Assembly: GCA_009780915.1 (NCBI GenBank)
Contig: WQZD01000027.1
Span: forward strand, 1-36,559
Direction of reading: 5' to 3'
Length of the DNA: 36,559 nt
DNA from: Propionibacteriaceae bacterium
GTDB lineage: Bacteria > Actinomycetota > Actinomycetes > Propionibacteriales > Propionibacteriaceae
A model generated the notes under the pieces. That model saw only the letters and a list, made by a program, of their open reading frames with translations, searched no databases and was not told where the DNA came from. The first letter of the stretch is position 1. Each line of letters starts with the position of its first letter. Both the position numbers and the translations under genes were made by a program. Positions 10,746 to 18,966 of this stretch are shown in pieces.

Positions 10746-11860
10746 GGTGAGTCCTCTCGGGTGTGGGACACCGACGTCTTGCGGCCGGTGACGATGACGA
10801 AGATGAGGGTGGACGCCACCACGACGGCGACGATGGCGATGGTGACCGGGGACGGGAAGATCCCCAGGAACAGGGCCGAGTACGCCAGCAGGGCCGTCCA
10901 GCCGTACATCATGAGGACCGCCCCCAGGTGGGTGTGGCCACGTTGGAGCAGACGGTGGTGGAGGTGCTGCTTGTCGGCGACGAACCACCACACGCCCTGC
11001 CATGTTCGGCGCGTGTAGGCGACGAACATGTCGAGGAAGGGAAGCCCCAGGGCGACGATGGGCATCAGGAGTGGGATGTACGTGGCCAGCAAGCCGGAGC
11101 GGTCGTCCAGGACGGTCGGATCGATCTGGCCCGTCAACGAGATCGTGGACGCGGCGAAGAGCAGTCCGAGGAGCATGGCGCCGGAGTCGCCCATGAAGAT
11201 CTTGGCAGGGTGGAAGTTGTGCGGCAGATAGCCCACGCAGATCCCCGACATGACGACGGTGACGAGGGCGGCCGTGGTGGCCCTGGCGAGGTCCTCCTCC
11301 ACCGTCAACCAGTAGGCGTACACGAAGAAGGCGGAGGCGGAGATCGCCACGATCCCCGCGGCGAGGCCGTCCAGCCCATCGATGATGTTGATCGCGTTGG
11401 CGCAGACGAAGACGACGAAGACGGTGATGAGGATGCCGGCGGCCGGGTCGAGGGTGATGATGCCCCCACGCCACGGGATCCACTGCATGCGCACTCCGCC
11501 CAGCACCAGGATTCCGGCCGCCAGAATCTGTCCGGCCACCTTCATCAGGGCGTTGAGCTCGAACAGGTCGTCCACGACGCCGACGGCGCAGATGACGGCT
11601 GCGCCCGCGAGGATGACGAGGGAGTCGGACGACACGATGGCGTAGCGGCTGAGGAAGGGCATCTTGGACGCCATGAGGTACGCGGCGCCGAGGCCGCCGA
11701 GCATGGCCAGCCCCCCGAAATAGGGGGTGGCGTGGTCGTGGACGTCACGCCCGCGCACCCGTGCGACCGCGCCCATGCGCAGGGCGAGGGAACGACACGC
11801 GGGAGTCAGCCAGAAGCAGACGGCGACCCCGACGAGGAAGACGAGGAGGTATTCACGCAT
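10730..11860 (-). CDS. wecA: Undecaprenyl-phosphate sugar-1-phosphate transferase (WecA/TagO family)
   Basis: 376 residues, about 11 membrane helices. Transfers a sugar 1-phosphate (usually GlcNAc-1-P) from a UDP-sugar to undecaprenyl (or decaprenyl) phosphate, the first membrane step of wall glycan synthesis. Visible motifs: GVVDDLFELNALMK (Asp-rich cytosolic loop), NAINIIDGLDGLAAG, IFMGDSGAMLLG and a terminal HLHHRLLQRGH. ATG at 11860 follows GGAG and overlaps the tsaC stop by eight bases. Its place between tsaC and atpI is standard in actinobacteria, where the gene is also called rfe. Confidence 0.93.
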   Translation of the reverse strand: MREYLLVFLVGVAVCFWLTPACRSLALRMGAVARVRGRDVHDHATPYFGGLAMLGGLGAAYLMASKMPFLSRYAIVSSDSLVILAGAAVICAVGVVDDLFELNALMKVAGQILAAGILVLGGVRMQWIPWRGGIITLDPAAGILITVFVVFVCANAINIIDGLDGLAAGIVAISASAFFVYAYWLTVEEDLARATTAALVTVVMSGICVGYLPHNFHPAKIFMGDSGAMLLGLLFAASTISLTGQIDPTVLDDRSGLLATYIPLLMPIVALGLPFLDMFVAYTRRTWQGVWWFVADKQHLHHRLLQRGHTHLGAVLMMYGWTALLAYSALFLGIFPSPVTIAIVAVVVASTLIFVIVTGRKTSVSHTREDSPCEQT

Positions 11861-12491
11861 CGACCGCTCCGGCGATGGACATGATCAGCTCGGTCGGGAG
11901 CAATCCTTCGCGCAGGACGCGCACCGGTTCGCTCGCGCAGTCGACCACGGTGGAGGGGGCCGGTCCGGGGGTCGCTCCCCCGTCGATGTACAGTTCCACC
12001 AGGTCCCCGAGTTGCTCGACGGCTTCCTGCGCCGTCGTCGCCGGCGGACAGTCATGTTTGTTGGCGCTGGAGACGGCCAAGGGTCCGGTGGTCCTCAGGA
12101 GGTCGCGCAACCCGTCCTGGTCAGGGACGCGCACACCGATGGTGCCCGTGGCGCCGGCCAACGCAAGGTCGGCCCGGTCGGTGGGCAGGACCAAGGTCAG
12201 GGGTCCGGGCCAGAAAGCGTCGGCGAGTCTGCGGGCTTCCACAGGGACGCGGCTCACCAGAGCCCACGCCTCCTCGGGATCGGCCACGAGCACGGGAGGC
12301 GGGAAGTGGTCCGAGCGTCCCTTGGCCTGTTGGAGCCGGGCCACCGCGTCCGCGTTGGTGGCATGGACGCCGATGCCGTACACCGTGTCGGTCGGCATCA
12401 CGACGCACCCGCCACTGTCGAGGATATGACCGGCCATCTCCCATAATCCGGGGTGGTCGATGGGGACAGCGCTCGCGAGGTCGTCGATCAT
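11853..12491 (-). CDS. tsaC: L-threonylcarbamoyladenylate synthase
   Basis: 212 residues, YrdC/Sua5 family. Makes threonylcarbamoyl-AMP from threonine, bicarbonate and ATP for the t6A37 modification of ANN-decoding tRNAs. Motifs: GCVVMPTDTVYGIG near residue 28-41, a KGRS-like sequence for the usual K-R/S motif, FWPGPLTLVL, and SSANKHDCPPA. It lacks the extra C-terminal Sua5 domain, so it is the short form. It begins seven bases after the prmC stop with only weak Shine-Dalgarno character. Confidence 0.92.
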   Translation of the reverse strand: MIDDLASAVPIDHPGLWEMAGHILDSGGCVVMPTDTVYGIGVHATNADAVARLQQAKGRSDHFPPPVLVADPEEAWALVSRVPVEARRLADAFWPGPLTLVLPTDRADLALAGATGTIGVRVPDQDGLRDLLRTTGPLAVSSANKHDCPPATTAQEAVEQLGDLVELYIDGGATPGPAPSTVVDCASEPVRVLREGLLPTELIMSIAGAVDA

Positions 12492-12498
12492 GGGTCCA

Positions 12499-13338
12499 TC
12501 ATTTCACGTCTGGCTTCTTCGCCGTGACAAAGCGGGGCCGTGACGCGAGGTCGGCGTGGGCGGTGATGTCGGTGAACCCTGCCAGGGCGAAGACGCGGCA
12601 CACGTCGTCGGCTTGGTCGTCGCCGTGCTCGGATCCCACGACCCCACCGGGTCGCAAGAGTCGCGAGGCCACGTCAGCCACGACCCGCGTGTGGATCAAG
12701 CCGTCGTCACCGGAGTACAGGGCCAGGTCGGGGTCCTGGTGGACGTCGCGGGGTAAGGAGTCGCGGTCGCTCAGGGGGATGTACGGCGGGTTGGCGACGA
12801 CCACGTCGATAGTGGAGTCCAGGTCGCCCAGGGCGTGGGCCATGTCCGCATGAACGGTGTGGACGCCCGTCCCGGCCAGGTTGGAGACCAAGTACGCGTA
12901 GGCGACGTCGCTCACCTCGACGGCCCAGTGCTCCTCGGGCGCCGACTCGGTGGCCACAGCCAGGGAGATGGCGCCGGAGCCGGCGCACAGTTCCACGACC
13001 CTGCGCGCGCCCGCCGCCACCTGTGCGACAGCCCACCCGGCGAGCAGTTCCGTCTCGGGGCGAGGGATGAACACCCCTGGTCCCACACGGACGCTCACGG
13101 TGCGGAAGTGGGCTTGGCCGGTCACGTGCTGCAGGGGGGATCCGCCCAGCCGTTCGGCCACGAGCCGGTCGATGTGGGCCTGCTGGTCCGCTGTCAGGAC
13201 CGGGGCGAGGATCAAGCGAGACGGGTCGACGCCGAGGGCGAACCCGACAAGGATGCGAGCTTCGGCTGGGGCGCTGGCCACGCCGGCTCGCGTCAGCGCC
13301 GTCGCGACGGCGGTGACGGCCTGGGCGGGCGTCGTCAT
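12499..13338 (-). CDS. prmC: Peptide chain release factor N5-glutamine methyltransferase
   Basis: 279 residues. Methylates the glutamine of the GGQ motif of release factors using S-adenosylmethionine. An N-terminal helical domain is followed by FIPRPETE (90-97), the SAM site [14 protein letters not shown] (114-127) and the catalytic NPPY (183-186). ATG overlaps the stop of its substrate gene prfA by four bases (ATGA), giving direct functional coupling. Confidence 0.95.
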   Translation of the reverse strand: MTTPAQAVTAVATALTRAGVASAPAEARILVGFALGVDPSRLILAPVLTADQQAHIDRLVAERLGGSPLQHVTGQAHFRTVSVRVGPGVFIPRPETELLAGWAVAQVAAGARRVVELCAGSGAISLAVATESAPEEHWAVEVSDVAYAYLVSNLAGTGVHTVHADMAHALGDLDSTIDVVVANPPYIPLSDRDSLPRDVHQDPDLALYSGDDGLIHTRVVADVASRLLRPGGVVGSEHGDDQADDVCRVFALAGFTDITAHADLASRPRFVTAKKPDVK

Positions 13339-14405
13339 GGAGTGCCTTGGGTGGCCTGGGCCAGTCTTTCCGCCAGATCGGCCTCTTGGAGGGCGGTGAT
13401 CAGGGGCTGGAGGTCACCCGCCAGGACCTGATCGAGGTTGTGCGCCTTGTACCCGATGCGGTGGTCCGCGATCCGGTTCTCCGGGAAGTTGTACGTGCGG
13501 ATCCTCTCGGAACGGTCCACGGTGCGTACCTGGGACTTCCGTGCGGCCGACGCGGACTGCGCCGCCTCCTCCTCGGCCAGGGAGGTCAGACGTGCCCTCA
13601 GCATCCTCATGGCCGACTCCTTGTTCTGCAACTGGGAGCGCTCGTTCTGGCACGAGACGACGATGCCGGACGGAAGGTGGGTGATCCGCACGGCGGAGTC
13701 GGTGGTGTTGACGCCCTGGCCTCCCGGCCCCGAGGAACGGAAGACGTCGATCCGCAGGTCGGACTCGTCGATCTGGATCTCGGCGTCGTCCACATCCGGC
13801 ATGACCAGCACACCGGCCGCGGAGGTATGGATCCTCCCCTGCGACTCGGTGACGGGAACGCGCTGCACGCGGTGCACGCCGCCCTCGAACTTCAAGGCCC
13901 CGTAGGGCGCTTCGTCCCCCTGGGGGCCCTTGACGGCGAAGGCGATGGTCTTGTACCCGCCGAGGTCGGTCTCCTGGGAGTCCAGCACGTCGACGGACCA
14001 CTTGCGCGACTCGATGTACTTCACGTACATACCGAACAGGTCCTTGGCGAACAGGGCGGACTCCTCCCCGCCCTCTCCAGACTTGATCTCCATGATGGCG
14101 TCGCGGGAATCGTTGGGGTCTCGCGGCGCGAGCAGACGGGCGAGACGGTCGTCCACGTCCGACAACTCGGCGAGGAGCCGGTCCGCCTCCTCGGCGAAGC
14201 TCGGGTCCTCGGCCGCGAGCTCACGGGCGGCGTCGATGTCGGCGAGCAGTTGGTCTTTGAGGGTGAGCGTGGAGACGATGGGGGTCAACTCGGCGTAACG
14301 ACGACCGACGCGCCGCGATGCGGCCATGTCGGTGTGAAGAGCGGGATCCGCGAGTCGGGCTTCCAACTCGCGGAATTCGTCGACGAGGTCTTGGGTTCCA
14401 GCCAT
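13335..14405 (-). CDS. prfA: Peptide chain release factor 1
   Basis: 356 residues. Recognises UAA and UAG and triggers peptidyl-tRNA hydrolysis. PVT (184-186) is the RF1-type tripeptide anticodon, distinguishing it from RF2 (SPF). [10 protein letters not shown] carries the catalytic GGQ (228-230). The start at 14405 (MAGTQDL) has AAGGA four bases upstream; a start nine codons earlier is less likely. A perfect 13-bp hairpin lies between rpmE and this gene. Confidence 0.96.
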   Translation of the reverse strand: MAGTQDLVDEFRELEARLADPALHTDMAASRRVGRRYAELTPIVSTLTLKDQLLADIDAARELAAEDPSFAEEADRLLAELSDVDDRLARLLAPRDPNDSRDAIMEIKSGEGGEESALFAKDLFGMYVKYIESRKWSVDVLDSQETDLGGYKTIAFAVKGPQGDEAPYGALKFEGGVHRVQRVPVTESQGRIHTSAAGVLVMPDVDDAEIQIDESDLRIDVFRSSGPGGQGVNTTDSAVRITHLPSGIVVSCQNERSQLQNKESAMRMLRARLTSLAEEEAAQSASAARKSQVRTVDRSERIRTYNFPENRIADHRIGYKAHNLDQVLAGDLQPLITALQEADLAERLAQATQGTP

Positions 14406-14424
14406 AGTTCCTTCTCGAACGCAC

Positions 14425-14455
14425 GACGGCACCGGGCATGGAGCCCGGTGCCGTC
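14425..14455. other. Perfect 13-bp stem-loop between rpmE and prfA
   Basis: GACGGCACCGGGC (14425-14437) pairs exactly with GCCCGGTGCCGTC (14443-14455) around a five-base loop. It sits in the 57-base gap between the rpmE stop and the prfA start, ending about 20 bases before prfA. No T-tract follows on the minus strand, so it may be a partial terminator, an mRNA-processing barrier or a protein-binding dyad. Confidence 0.6.
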
Positions 14456-14462
14456 CTGGTCG

Positions 14463-14681
14463 TCAGTCCTTCTTGGCCTGGTTGCCGTATCGACGCTCGA
14501 AACGGGCCACGCGGCCTCCGGTGTCGAGGATCTTCTGCTTGCCCGTGTAGAAGGGGTGGCACTGGGAGCAGACTTCCGCATGGATCGAACCGGTCGTCTT
14601 GGTGGTGTGGGTGGTGAAGTGGTTCCCACAGGTGCAGGTCACCTCGGTGACCACGTAGTCAGGATGAATGCCTGATTTCAT
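14463..14681 (-). CDS. rpmE: Ribosomal protein bL31, zinc-binding type
   Basis: 72 residues. Large-subunit protein bridging the central protuberance to the small subunit. Cysteines in TCTCGN (16 and 18) and [14 protein letters not shown] (38 and 41) form the zinc site of the C+ form; these are replaced in the zinc-free paralogue induced by zinc starvation. ATG follows AAGGAG. It has its own putative promoter after rho. Confidence 0.96.
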   Translation of the reverse strand: MKSGIHPDYVVTEVTCTCGNHFTTHTTKTTGSIHAEVCSQCHPFYTGKQKILDTGGRVARFERRYGNQAKKD

Positions 14682-14739
14682 TTTCTTCTCCTTGGATAAG
14701 GTGCCGGGTCGGGAGGACGTGAACCGGCATCGGCTGACA

Positions 14740-14768
14740 ATTATGCCAGGCGGACGCGCAGATTGCCA
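14740..14768 (-). promoter_or_regulatory. Putative rpmE promoter
   Basis: Minus strand: TGGCAA (14768-14763), a 17-base spacer, CATAAT (14745-14740). The -10 matches TATAAT at five of six positions; the -35 is poor. Initiation near 14733 would leave about 50 bases before rpmE. Confidence 0.45.
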
Positions 14769-14797
14769 TCTGTTCGACCATGTCGGTCCGCGCCGCC
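14749..14797 (-). terminator. Possible rho-gene terminator hairpin
   Basis: GGCGGACGCG (14749-14758) pairs with CGCGCCGCC (14789-14797) with one bulged A. Smaller dyads inside (CAGAT/ATCTG and CGAC/GTCG) suggest a branched structure. It begins 15 bases after the rho stop and overlaps the rpmE promoter, so it may separate the two transcripts. No T-tract is present. Confidence 0.35.
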
Positions 14798-14812
14798 TGA
14801 CTGATGGGTGGA

Positions 14813-16435
14813 TCAGTTGGGGGTGGTGCGCGAGATCTGCAGCAGGAACTCGTGGTTGGACTGCGTCTTGCGCATCTGCTTCAAGAGCATCTCGAGCGCC
14901 GCTTGGTCCTCCATGCCGGACAGGACCCTACGCAGCTTCCAGATGATCGCCAGTTCTTCGCGGCTCATGAGCAACTCCTCGCGGCGGGTGCCGGAGGCGT
15001 CGATGTCGATGGCCGGGAAAATCCGCTTGTCGGCGAGGTCGCGACGCAAGCGAAGCTCCATGTTGCCGGTTCCCTTGAACTCTTCGAAGATGACCTCGTC
15101 CATCTTGGAGCCCGTCTCGATCAGGGCTGTCGCGAGGATCGTCAAGGATCCGCCGTCCTCGATGTTACGGGCGGCGCCGAAGAACTTCTTGGGCGGGTAC
15201 AGGGCGGCGGAGTCCACACCGCCGGACAGGATACGTCCGGACGCGGGCGCCGCCAGGTTGTACGCCCTGCCCAGACGGGTGATGCCGTCGAGCAGGATGA
15301 CCACGTCCTTGCCCATCTCGACGAGGCGCTTGGCCCTCTCGATGGCGAGTTCCGAGATGGTGGTGTGGTCTTCGGCCGGGCGGTCGAACGTCGAGGCAAT
15401 CACCTCGCCGGAGACCGTGCGCTGGAAGTCGGTGACCTCCTCAGGACGCTCGTCCACGAGGACGACCATCAGGTGCACTTCCGGGTTGTTGTCGGTGATC
15501 GCGTTGGCGATGGTCTGCATGATCATGGTCTTGCCGGCCTTCGGCGGCGAGACGATCAACCCACGCTGCCCCTTGCCGATGGGGGCGATCATGTCGATGA
15601 TGCGTCCGGTCATCTTGGTGGGGTCGGTCTCCAGGCGCAAACGCTCCTGGGGGTACAGCGGGGTGAGCTTGGCGAAGTCGGGGCGGTCCTTGGCCGTCTC
15701 GGGGTCTTGGCCGTTGACGGTCTCCAACGCGACGAACGGGCTGAACTTCTCACGACGCTCCCCTTCGCGAGGGACCTTCACCGACCCTGTGACCACGTCG
15801 CCCTTGCGCAATCCGAATTTACGGACCATGCCCAGGGGCATGTACGCGTCGTCGGGGCTGGGCAGGTACCCGGTGGTGCGCACGAAGGCGTACCCCTCCA
15901 TGACGTCGACGATGCCGCGCACGGTGGCCAGCACATCGTCGGCCATGACCTGAGGCTCGGTGTCGATGCGGTCGATGCCGCGACGACGGTTCTGGCGATC
16001 ACGGTTGCGGCGACGCCGGTTGCGACGGGAGTTGGACAGGTCGTCGTCGTCCTTGGAGGACTCGGACAGGTGCTCATCGTTCTTGGAGGGTTCGACCACG
16101 TCCATGCCCAGGGCCGCCAGACGCGCGCCGACCTCGTCAGAGACGCTCGAGTCGGCTTCGGAGCCCGTCCTGCGGGTGCGTCGGCGAAGGTTGCGGGGCG
16201 CTTCCATGGACGAGCCCTCGTGGGCGTGCGACTCACGGACGGGTTCTGCGGTCCGGGCGGCGGCGGGCTCAGGCGCGGGCGGCGTGTTGACCGGCAAAGG
16301 GGCCTGGCCGCCGTGGGCGTTGGCGATCTTGTCGATCAATTCCGATTTGCGCATGCCTGTGACTCGGGTGATGCCTAGTCCGGAAGCCATCTTCCGCAAT
16401 TCGGGCAGAAGCATGGACTCTAAGTTTGCAGTCAC
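14813..16435 (-). CDS. rho: Transcription termination factor Rho
   Basis: About 540 residues. Hexameric RNA-dependent ATPase that releases transcripts. The N-terminal SAP-like fold (about 1-40) is followed by a low-complexity, Arg/Asp/Ser-rich insert (about 60-160, with [16 protein letters not shown]) typical of actinobacteria. Next come the cold-shock-type RNA-binding domain ([13 protein letters not shown], 174-186) and the ATPase core with Walker A PPKAGKT (297-303) and [17 protein letters not shown] chose GTG at 16435 because GAGAGGA lies five bases upstream; another GTG at 16468 would add 11 residues. Its insert may alter RNA preference, as shown for other actinobacterial Rho proteins. 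Confidence 0.95.
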   Translation of the reverse strand: MTANLESMLLPELRKMASGLGITRVTGMRKSELIDKIANAHGGQAPLPVNTPPAPEPAAARTAEPVRESHAHEGSSMEAPRNLRRRTRRTGSEADSSVSDEVGARLAALGMDVVEPSKNDEHLSESSKDDDDLSNSRRNRRRRNRDRQNRRRGIDRIDTEPQVMADDVLATVRGIVDVMEGYAFVRTTGYLPSPDDAYMPLGMVRKFGLRKGDVVTGSVKVPREGERREKFSPFVALETVNGQDPETAKDRPDFAKLTPLYPQERLRLETDPTKMTGRIIDMIAPIGKGQRGLIVSPPKAGKTMIMQTIANAITDNNPEVHLMVVLVDERPEEVTDFQRTVSGEVIASTFDRPAEDHTTISELAIERAKRLVEMGKDVVILLDGITRLGRAYNLAAPASGRILSGGVDSAALYPPKKFFGAARNIEDGGSLTILATALIETGSKMDEVIFEEFKGTGNMELRLRRDLADKRIFPAIDIDASGTRREELLMSREELAIIWKLRRVLSGMEDQAALEMLLKQMRKTQSNHEFLLQISRTTPN

Positions 16436-16566
16436 GGATGTCCTCTCCGTAGATGATGATCGTGGCACGATACCCGCAGGACCACGACGTGAAATTAGGA
16501 TTTGGTTTCCTGGTTTCGTGCTTGAACAAGCCGACCAAGGGGGGAATGTCGTCCCAAACCGAGGTT

Positions 16567-16596
16567 AGCTTACCACATGTGCGACCCGGTTGTCAG
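16567..16596 (-). promoter_or_regulatory. Putative rho promoter
   Basis: Minus strand: CTGACA (16596-16591), an 18-base spacer, TAAGCT (16572-16567). The -35 matches TTGACA at five of six positions and overlaps the thrH stop. It predicts a leader of about 125 bases before rho; long rho leaders are often used for autoregulation. Confidence 0.5.
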
Positions 16597-17213
16597 TGGA
16601 TGTCTCGCGACGAAGCGGCAATCAATGAGGATCGCAGGTCGTCGTACGTCGAGGTGACGGGAAGCTGGGGGAACTCCTCGATCACGGTGGCCGGAGGGCG
16701 GAAGAGGAATCCTCGATCAGCGGCCAGGAGCATAGCGGTGTCGTTGTAGGAGTCCCCGCAGGCGAAGACCGAGAAATTGAGGCTGCGGAAGGCCTCGACG
16801 GCCGCCCTCTTCTGGTCAGGCATGCGCAGGGCGTACCCGACGATCCGCCTGTTCTCGTCGATGGTCAGGTTGTGCGCGAAGAGGGCCGGGTGGCCGAGAT
16901 GGTCCATGAGCGGCGCCGCGAACTCGTAGAAGGTGTCGGACAGGATGACGACCTGGAACTGCGAACGCGCCCAGTCGAGGAAGTCCCGCGCGCCCGGCAT
17001 GGGGCTCAGGGTGGCGATGACGGACTGGATGTCGTCGATGGTCAGGCCCTCGCGGTCCAGGATGGACAGCCGGTGTCTCATCAACTGGTCGTAGTCGGGG
17101 ACGTCGCGTGTCGTCAACCGGAGGTCGTCGATGCCCGTGTGGTCGGCGACGTTGATCCAGATCTCGGGCACGAAGACCCCCTCCAGATCGAAGCACATCA
17201 CTTCCATGCCCAC
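16593..17213 (-). CDS. thrH: ThrH-like phosphoserine phosphatase/homoserine phosphotransferase
   Basis: 206 residues, haloacid dehalogenase superfamily. Motif I is FDLEGVFVPEIW, with Asp as nucleophile and Glu where most HAD phosphatases have the second Asp; motif II is VVILSDTFYEF; motif III/IV is ACGDSYNDTAML. This matches the Pseudomonas aeruginosa ThrH as I remember it, including DVPDYDQLM and GHPALF-like segments. That enzyme dephosphorylates phosphoserine and can transfer the phosphate to homoserine. I chose GTG at 17213 (AGGAG seven bases upstream); ATG at 17207 is an alternative. It stands between lysA and rho, where actinobacteria often keep hom-thrC-thrB, which suggests a role in threonine synthesis. 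Confidence 0.85.
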   Translation of the reverse strand: MGMEVMCFDLEGVFVPEIWINVADHTGIDDLRLTTRDVPDYDQLMRHRLSILDREGLTIDDIQSVIATLSPMPGARDFLDWARSQFQVVILSDTFYEFAAPLMDHLGHPALFAHNLTIDENRRIVGYALRMPDQKRAAVEAFRSLNFSVFACGDSYNDTAMLLAADRGFLFRPPATVIEEFPQLPVTSTYDDLRSSLIAASSRDIH

Positions 17214-17286
17214 AGCCGGGCTCCTTTCTTCCCTGGCGCCCGTGTCATCGGGGGCGTCCACCGTGTCGGCGCCATGGCCGACTGTA

Positions 17287-18705
17287 TCATCTGTCCGACT
17301 GCCCGGTTCGTGGGCCCGTCGGTCCCATGTCGAGGGCCAGCAGGTCGTCGAGGGTCTCGCGGCGCAGGATCGGGCGCACGCCGGCGGACCCGACGGCGAT
17401 CACAGCCGGGCGGGCGGCGTGGTTGTAGTTGGACGACAAGGCCCTGGCGTACGCGCCCACCCCGGGGACGGCCAGGATGTCGCCCGGGCGCAGGTCGGCG
17501 GGCAGGTACACGTCCCGTACGAGGATGTCGCCCGACTCGCAGTGCTTGCCGACCACGCGGGCCAACTTGGGCTCGGCGTGCGAGGGACGCCCGGCGAGGA
17601 TCGCAGTGTAATCAGCATGGTAGAGGGCTGTGCGCACGTTGTCGCTCATGCCGCCGTCCACCGCGACATAGGTGCGAACGCTCCCCCGGTCCACGATCAC
17701 GGGCTTGACCACGCCCACGGTGTACAGCGCCACGCCCGCGGGTCCGACGATGGCACGGCCGGGCTCGATGGCGTACCGCAGGGGCCCCAGATCCAGATCG
17801 GTCCGGACCTGCTCGACGATCTGCGACAAGCCACGATGGAGGTCGGACGGGGACAAGGGGGCGTCCTGGGCGGTGTACGCGATGCCGAACCCCCCGCCGA
17901 GGTTCACCTCCTCCAGCTGGGTCCCCGTACGGGCGCGGAACTCGTGGATCAGCCCCAAGGCGCGTCGAGCCGCGACGGCGAAGCCCTCGGTGTCGAAGAT
18001 CTGAGAACCGATGTGGGAGTGGACGCCGAGCAGGCGGATGTGCGGCGCGGCATGACAGGCGAGCAGCGCGTCCAGCGCCTGGCCGGACTGGAGGGAGAAA
18101 CCGAACTTCTGGTCCTCGTGGGCCGTGGCGATGTAGTCGTGGGTGTGTGCCTCGACCCCGGTGGTCACCCGTACGAGGACCGCTGCTTCGCGACCGTACC
18201 GGCCTGCGAGGTCGTCGACGCGGTCGATCTCCTCGACGCAGTCCACCACGATGCGGCCCACACCGGCCTCGATGGCGGCGGAGAGCTCGGCGATGGACTT
18301 GTTGTTCCCATGCATGGCGATCCGCTCAGGAGGGAACCCCGTGGACAGGGCGACCGCCAGTTCGTTGCCGGAGCACACATCGAGGCTCAGCCCCTCCTCG
18401 TCGACCCAGCGTGCGATGGTGCGGTTCACGAAGGCCTTGCCCGCGTAATACACAGTCCATCCGGCGAAGGATGTCGCGAACGCCCGGGCGCGAGAACGGA
18501 ACTCGTCCTCGTCGATGATGTGCACCGGGCTGCCGAACCGCTCGATGAGGGACTGAACCCTTGACCCGCCGATGAGCATCTGCCCATCCGCGTCTCGTCG
18601 TGCGCTCGTCGGCCACAGGACTGGATCGAGGGCGTTCGCATCATCAGGCACTGTCAACCAGGCTGGCGCACCCGTCTCGACCGCGTTCTCATCCACTGCT
18701 GTCAT
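17287..18705 (-). CDS. lysA: Diaminopimelate decarboxylase
   Basis: 472 residues. PLP enzyme converting meso-diaminopimelate to lysine and CO2, the last lysine step. The PLP lysine is Lys90 in YYAGKAF. HSHIGSQI, GGGFGIAYT and CESGDIL (substrate-binding Cys-Glu-Ser from the partner subunit) are intact, as is the terminal aromatic/glycine region GVGAYARALSSNYN. No Shine-Dalgarno sequence precedes the ATG. A -10-like TACAGT ends seven bases before it (18718-18713), so the mRNA may be leaderless. It is separated from thrH by 73 bases and could head the thrH transcript. Confidence 0.95.
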   Translation of the reverse strand: MTAVDENAVETGAPAWLTVPDDANALDPVLWPTSARRDADGQMLIGGSRVQSLIERFGSPVHIIDEDEFRSRARAFATSFAGWTVYYAGKAFVNRTIARWVDEEGLSLDVCSGNELAVALSTGFPPERIAMHGNNKSIAELSAAIEAGVGRIVVDCVEEIDRVDDLAGRYGREAAVLVRVTTGVEAHTHDYIATAHEDQKFGFSLQSGQALDALLACHAAPHIRLLGVHSHIGSQIFDTEGFAVAARRALGLIHEFRARTGTQLEEVNLGGGFGIAYTAQDAPLSPSDLHRGLSQIVEQVRTDLDLGPLRYAIEPGRAIVGPAGVALYTVGVVKPVIVDRGSVRTYVAVDGGMSDNVRTALYHADYTAILAGRPSHAEPKLARVVGKHCESGDILVRDVYLPADLRPGDILAVPGVGAYARALSSNYNHAARPAVIAVGSAGVRPILRRETLDDLLALDMGPTGPRTGQSDR

Positions 18706-18757
18706 GGCGTCAACTGTACAGGTTCGTGCCAGTTGGCCGTCGCCGGGCCTTGACCTC

Positions 18758-18766
18758 TGCTAAGAT
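18758..18766 (+). promoter_or_regulatory. Extended -10 promoter for tRNA-Arg
   Basis: TGC-TAAGAT (18758-18766) is an extended -10 element. Initiation would fall near 18773, six bases before the mature tRNA. No good -35 is found at the normal distance, which extended -10 promoters tolerate. Confidence 0.5.
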
Positions 18767-18778
18767 GATGGGTCGCTG

Positions 18779-18853
18779 GCCCCCATAGCTCAGGGGATAG
18801 AGCACCGCCCTCCGGAGGCGGGTGCGGGCGTTCGAATCGCCCTGGGGGCGCCA
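18779..18853 (+). tRNA. tRNA-Arg (anticodon CCG)
   Basis: GCCCCCA (18779-18785) pairs with TGGGGGC (18843-18849). The anticodon stem CCGCC/GGCGG encloses the loop CTCCGGA with anticodon CCG, which reads CGG. The T-arm is GGGCG-TTCGAAT-CGCCC. The discriminator is G, and CCA is encoded (18851-18853). Divergent from lysA and upstream of kgd. Confidence 0.95.
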
Positions 18854-18913
18854 GTCGATCCTCATCGCTGAGAGTTTGCATGACTACGATGTCAATCAGC
18901 CGATAGGCTCGAC

Positions 18914-18940
18914 GTTGGGTGCAGGACCGTCCTGCCCAAC
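18914..18940 (+). other. Leader stem-loop upstream of kgd
   Basis: GTTGG (18914-18918) pairs with CCAAC (18936-18940), and GCAGGA (18921-18926) with TCCTGC (18930-18935), with loop CCG and a two-base bulge (GT). It ends 26 bases before the kgd ATG, just before the purine-rich ribosome-binding region, so it could affect kgd translation or stability. Confidence 0.5.
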
Positions 18941-18966
18941 TACCGGGAGAACGAGAGTATTCGACC

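Noticed and set aside
16200-16435. Low-complexity Arg/Asp-rich part of Rho as a frameshift or insertion
   Set aside because: Such inserts before the RNA-binding domain are standard in actinobacterial Rho; the frame is continuous.
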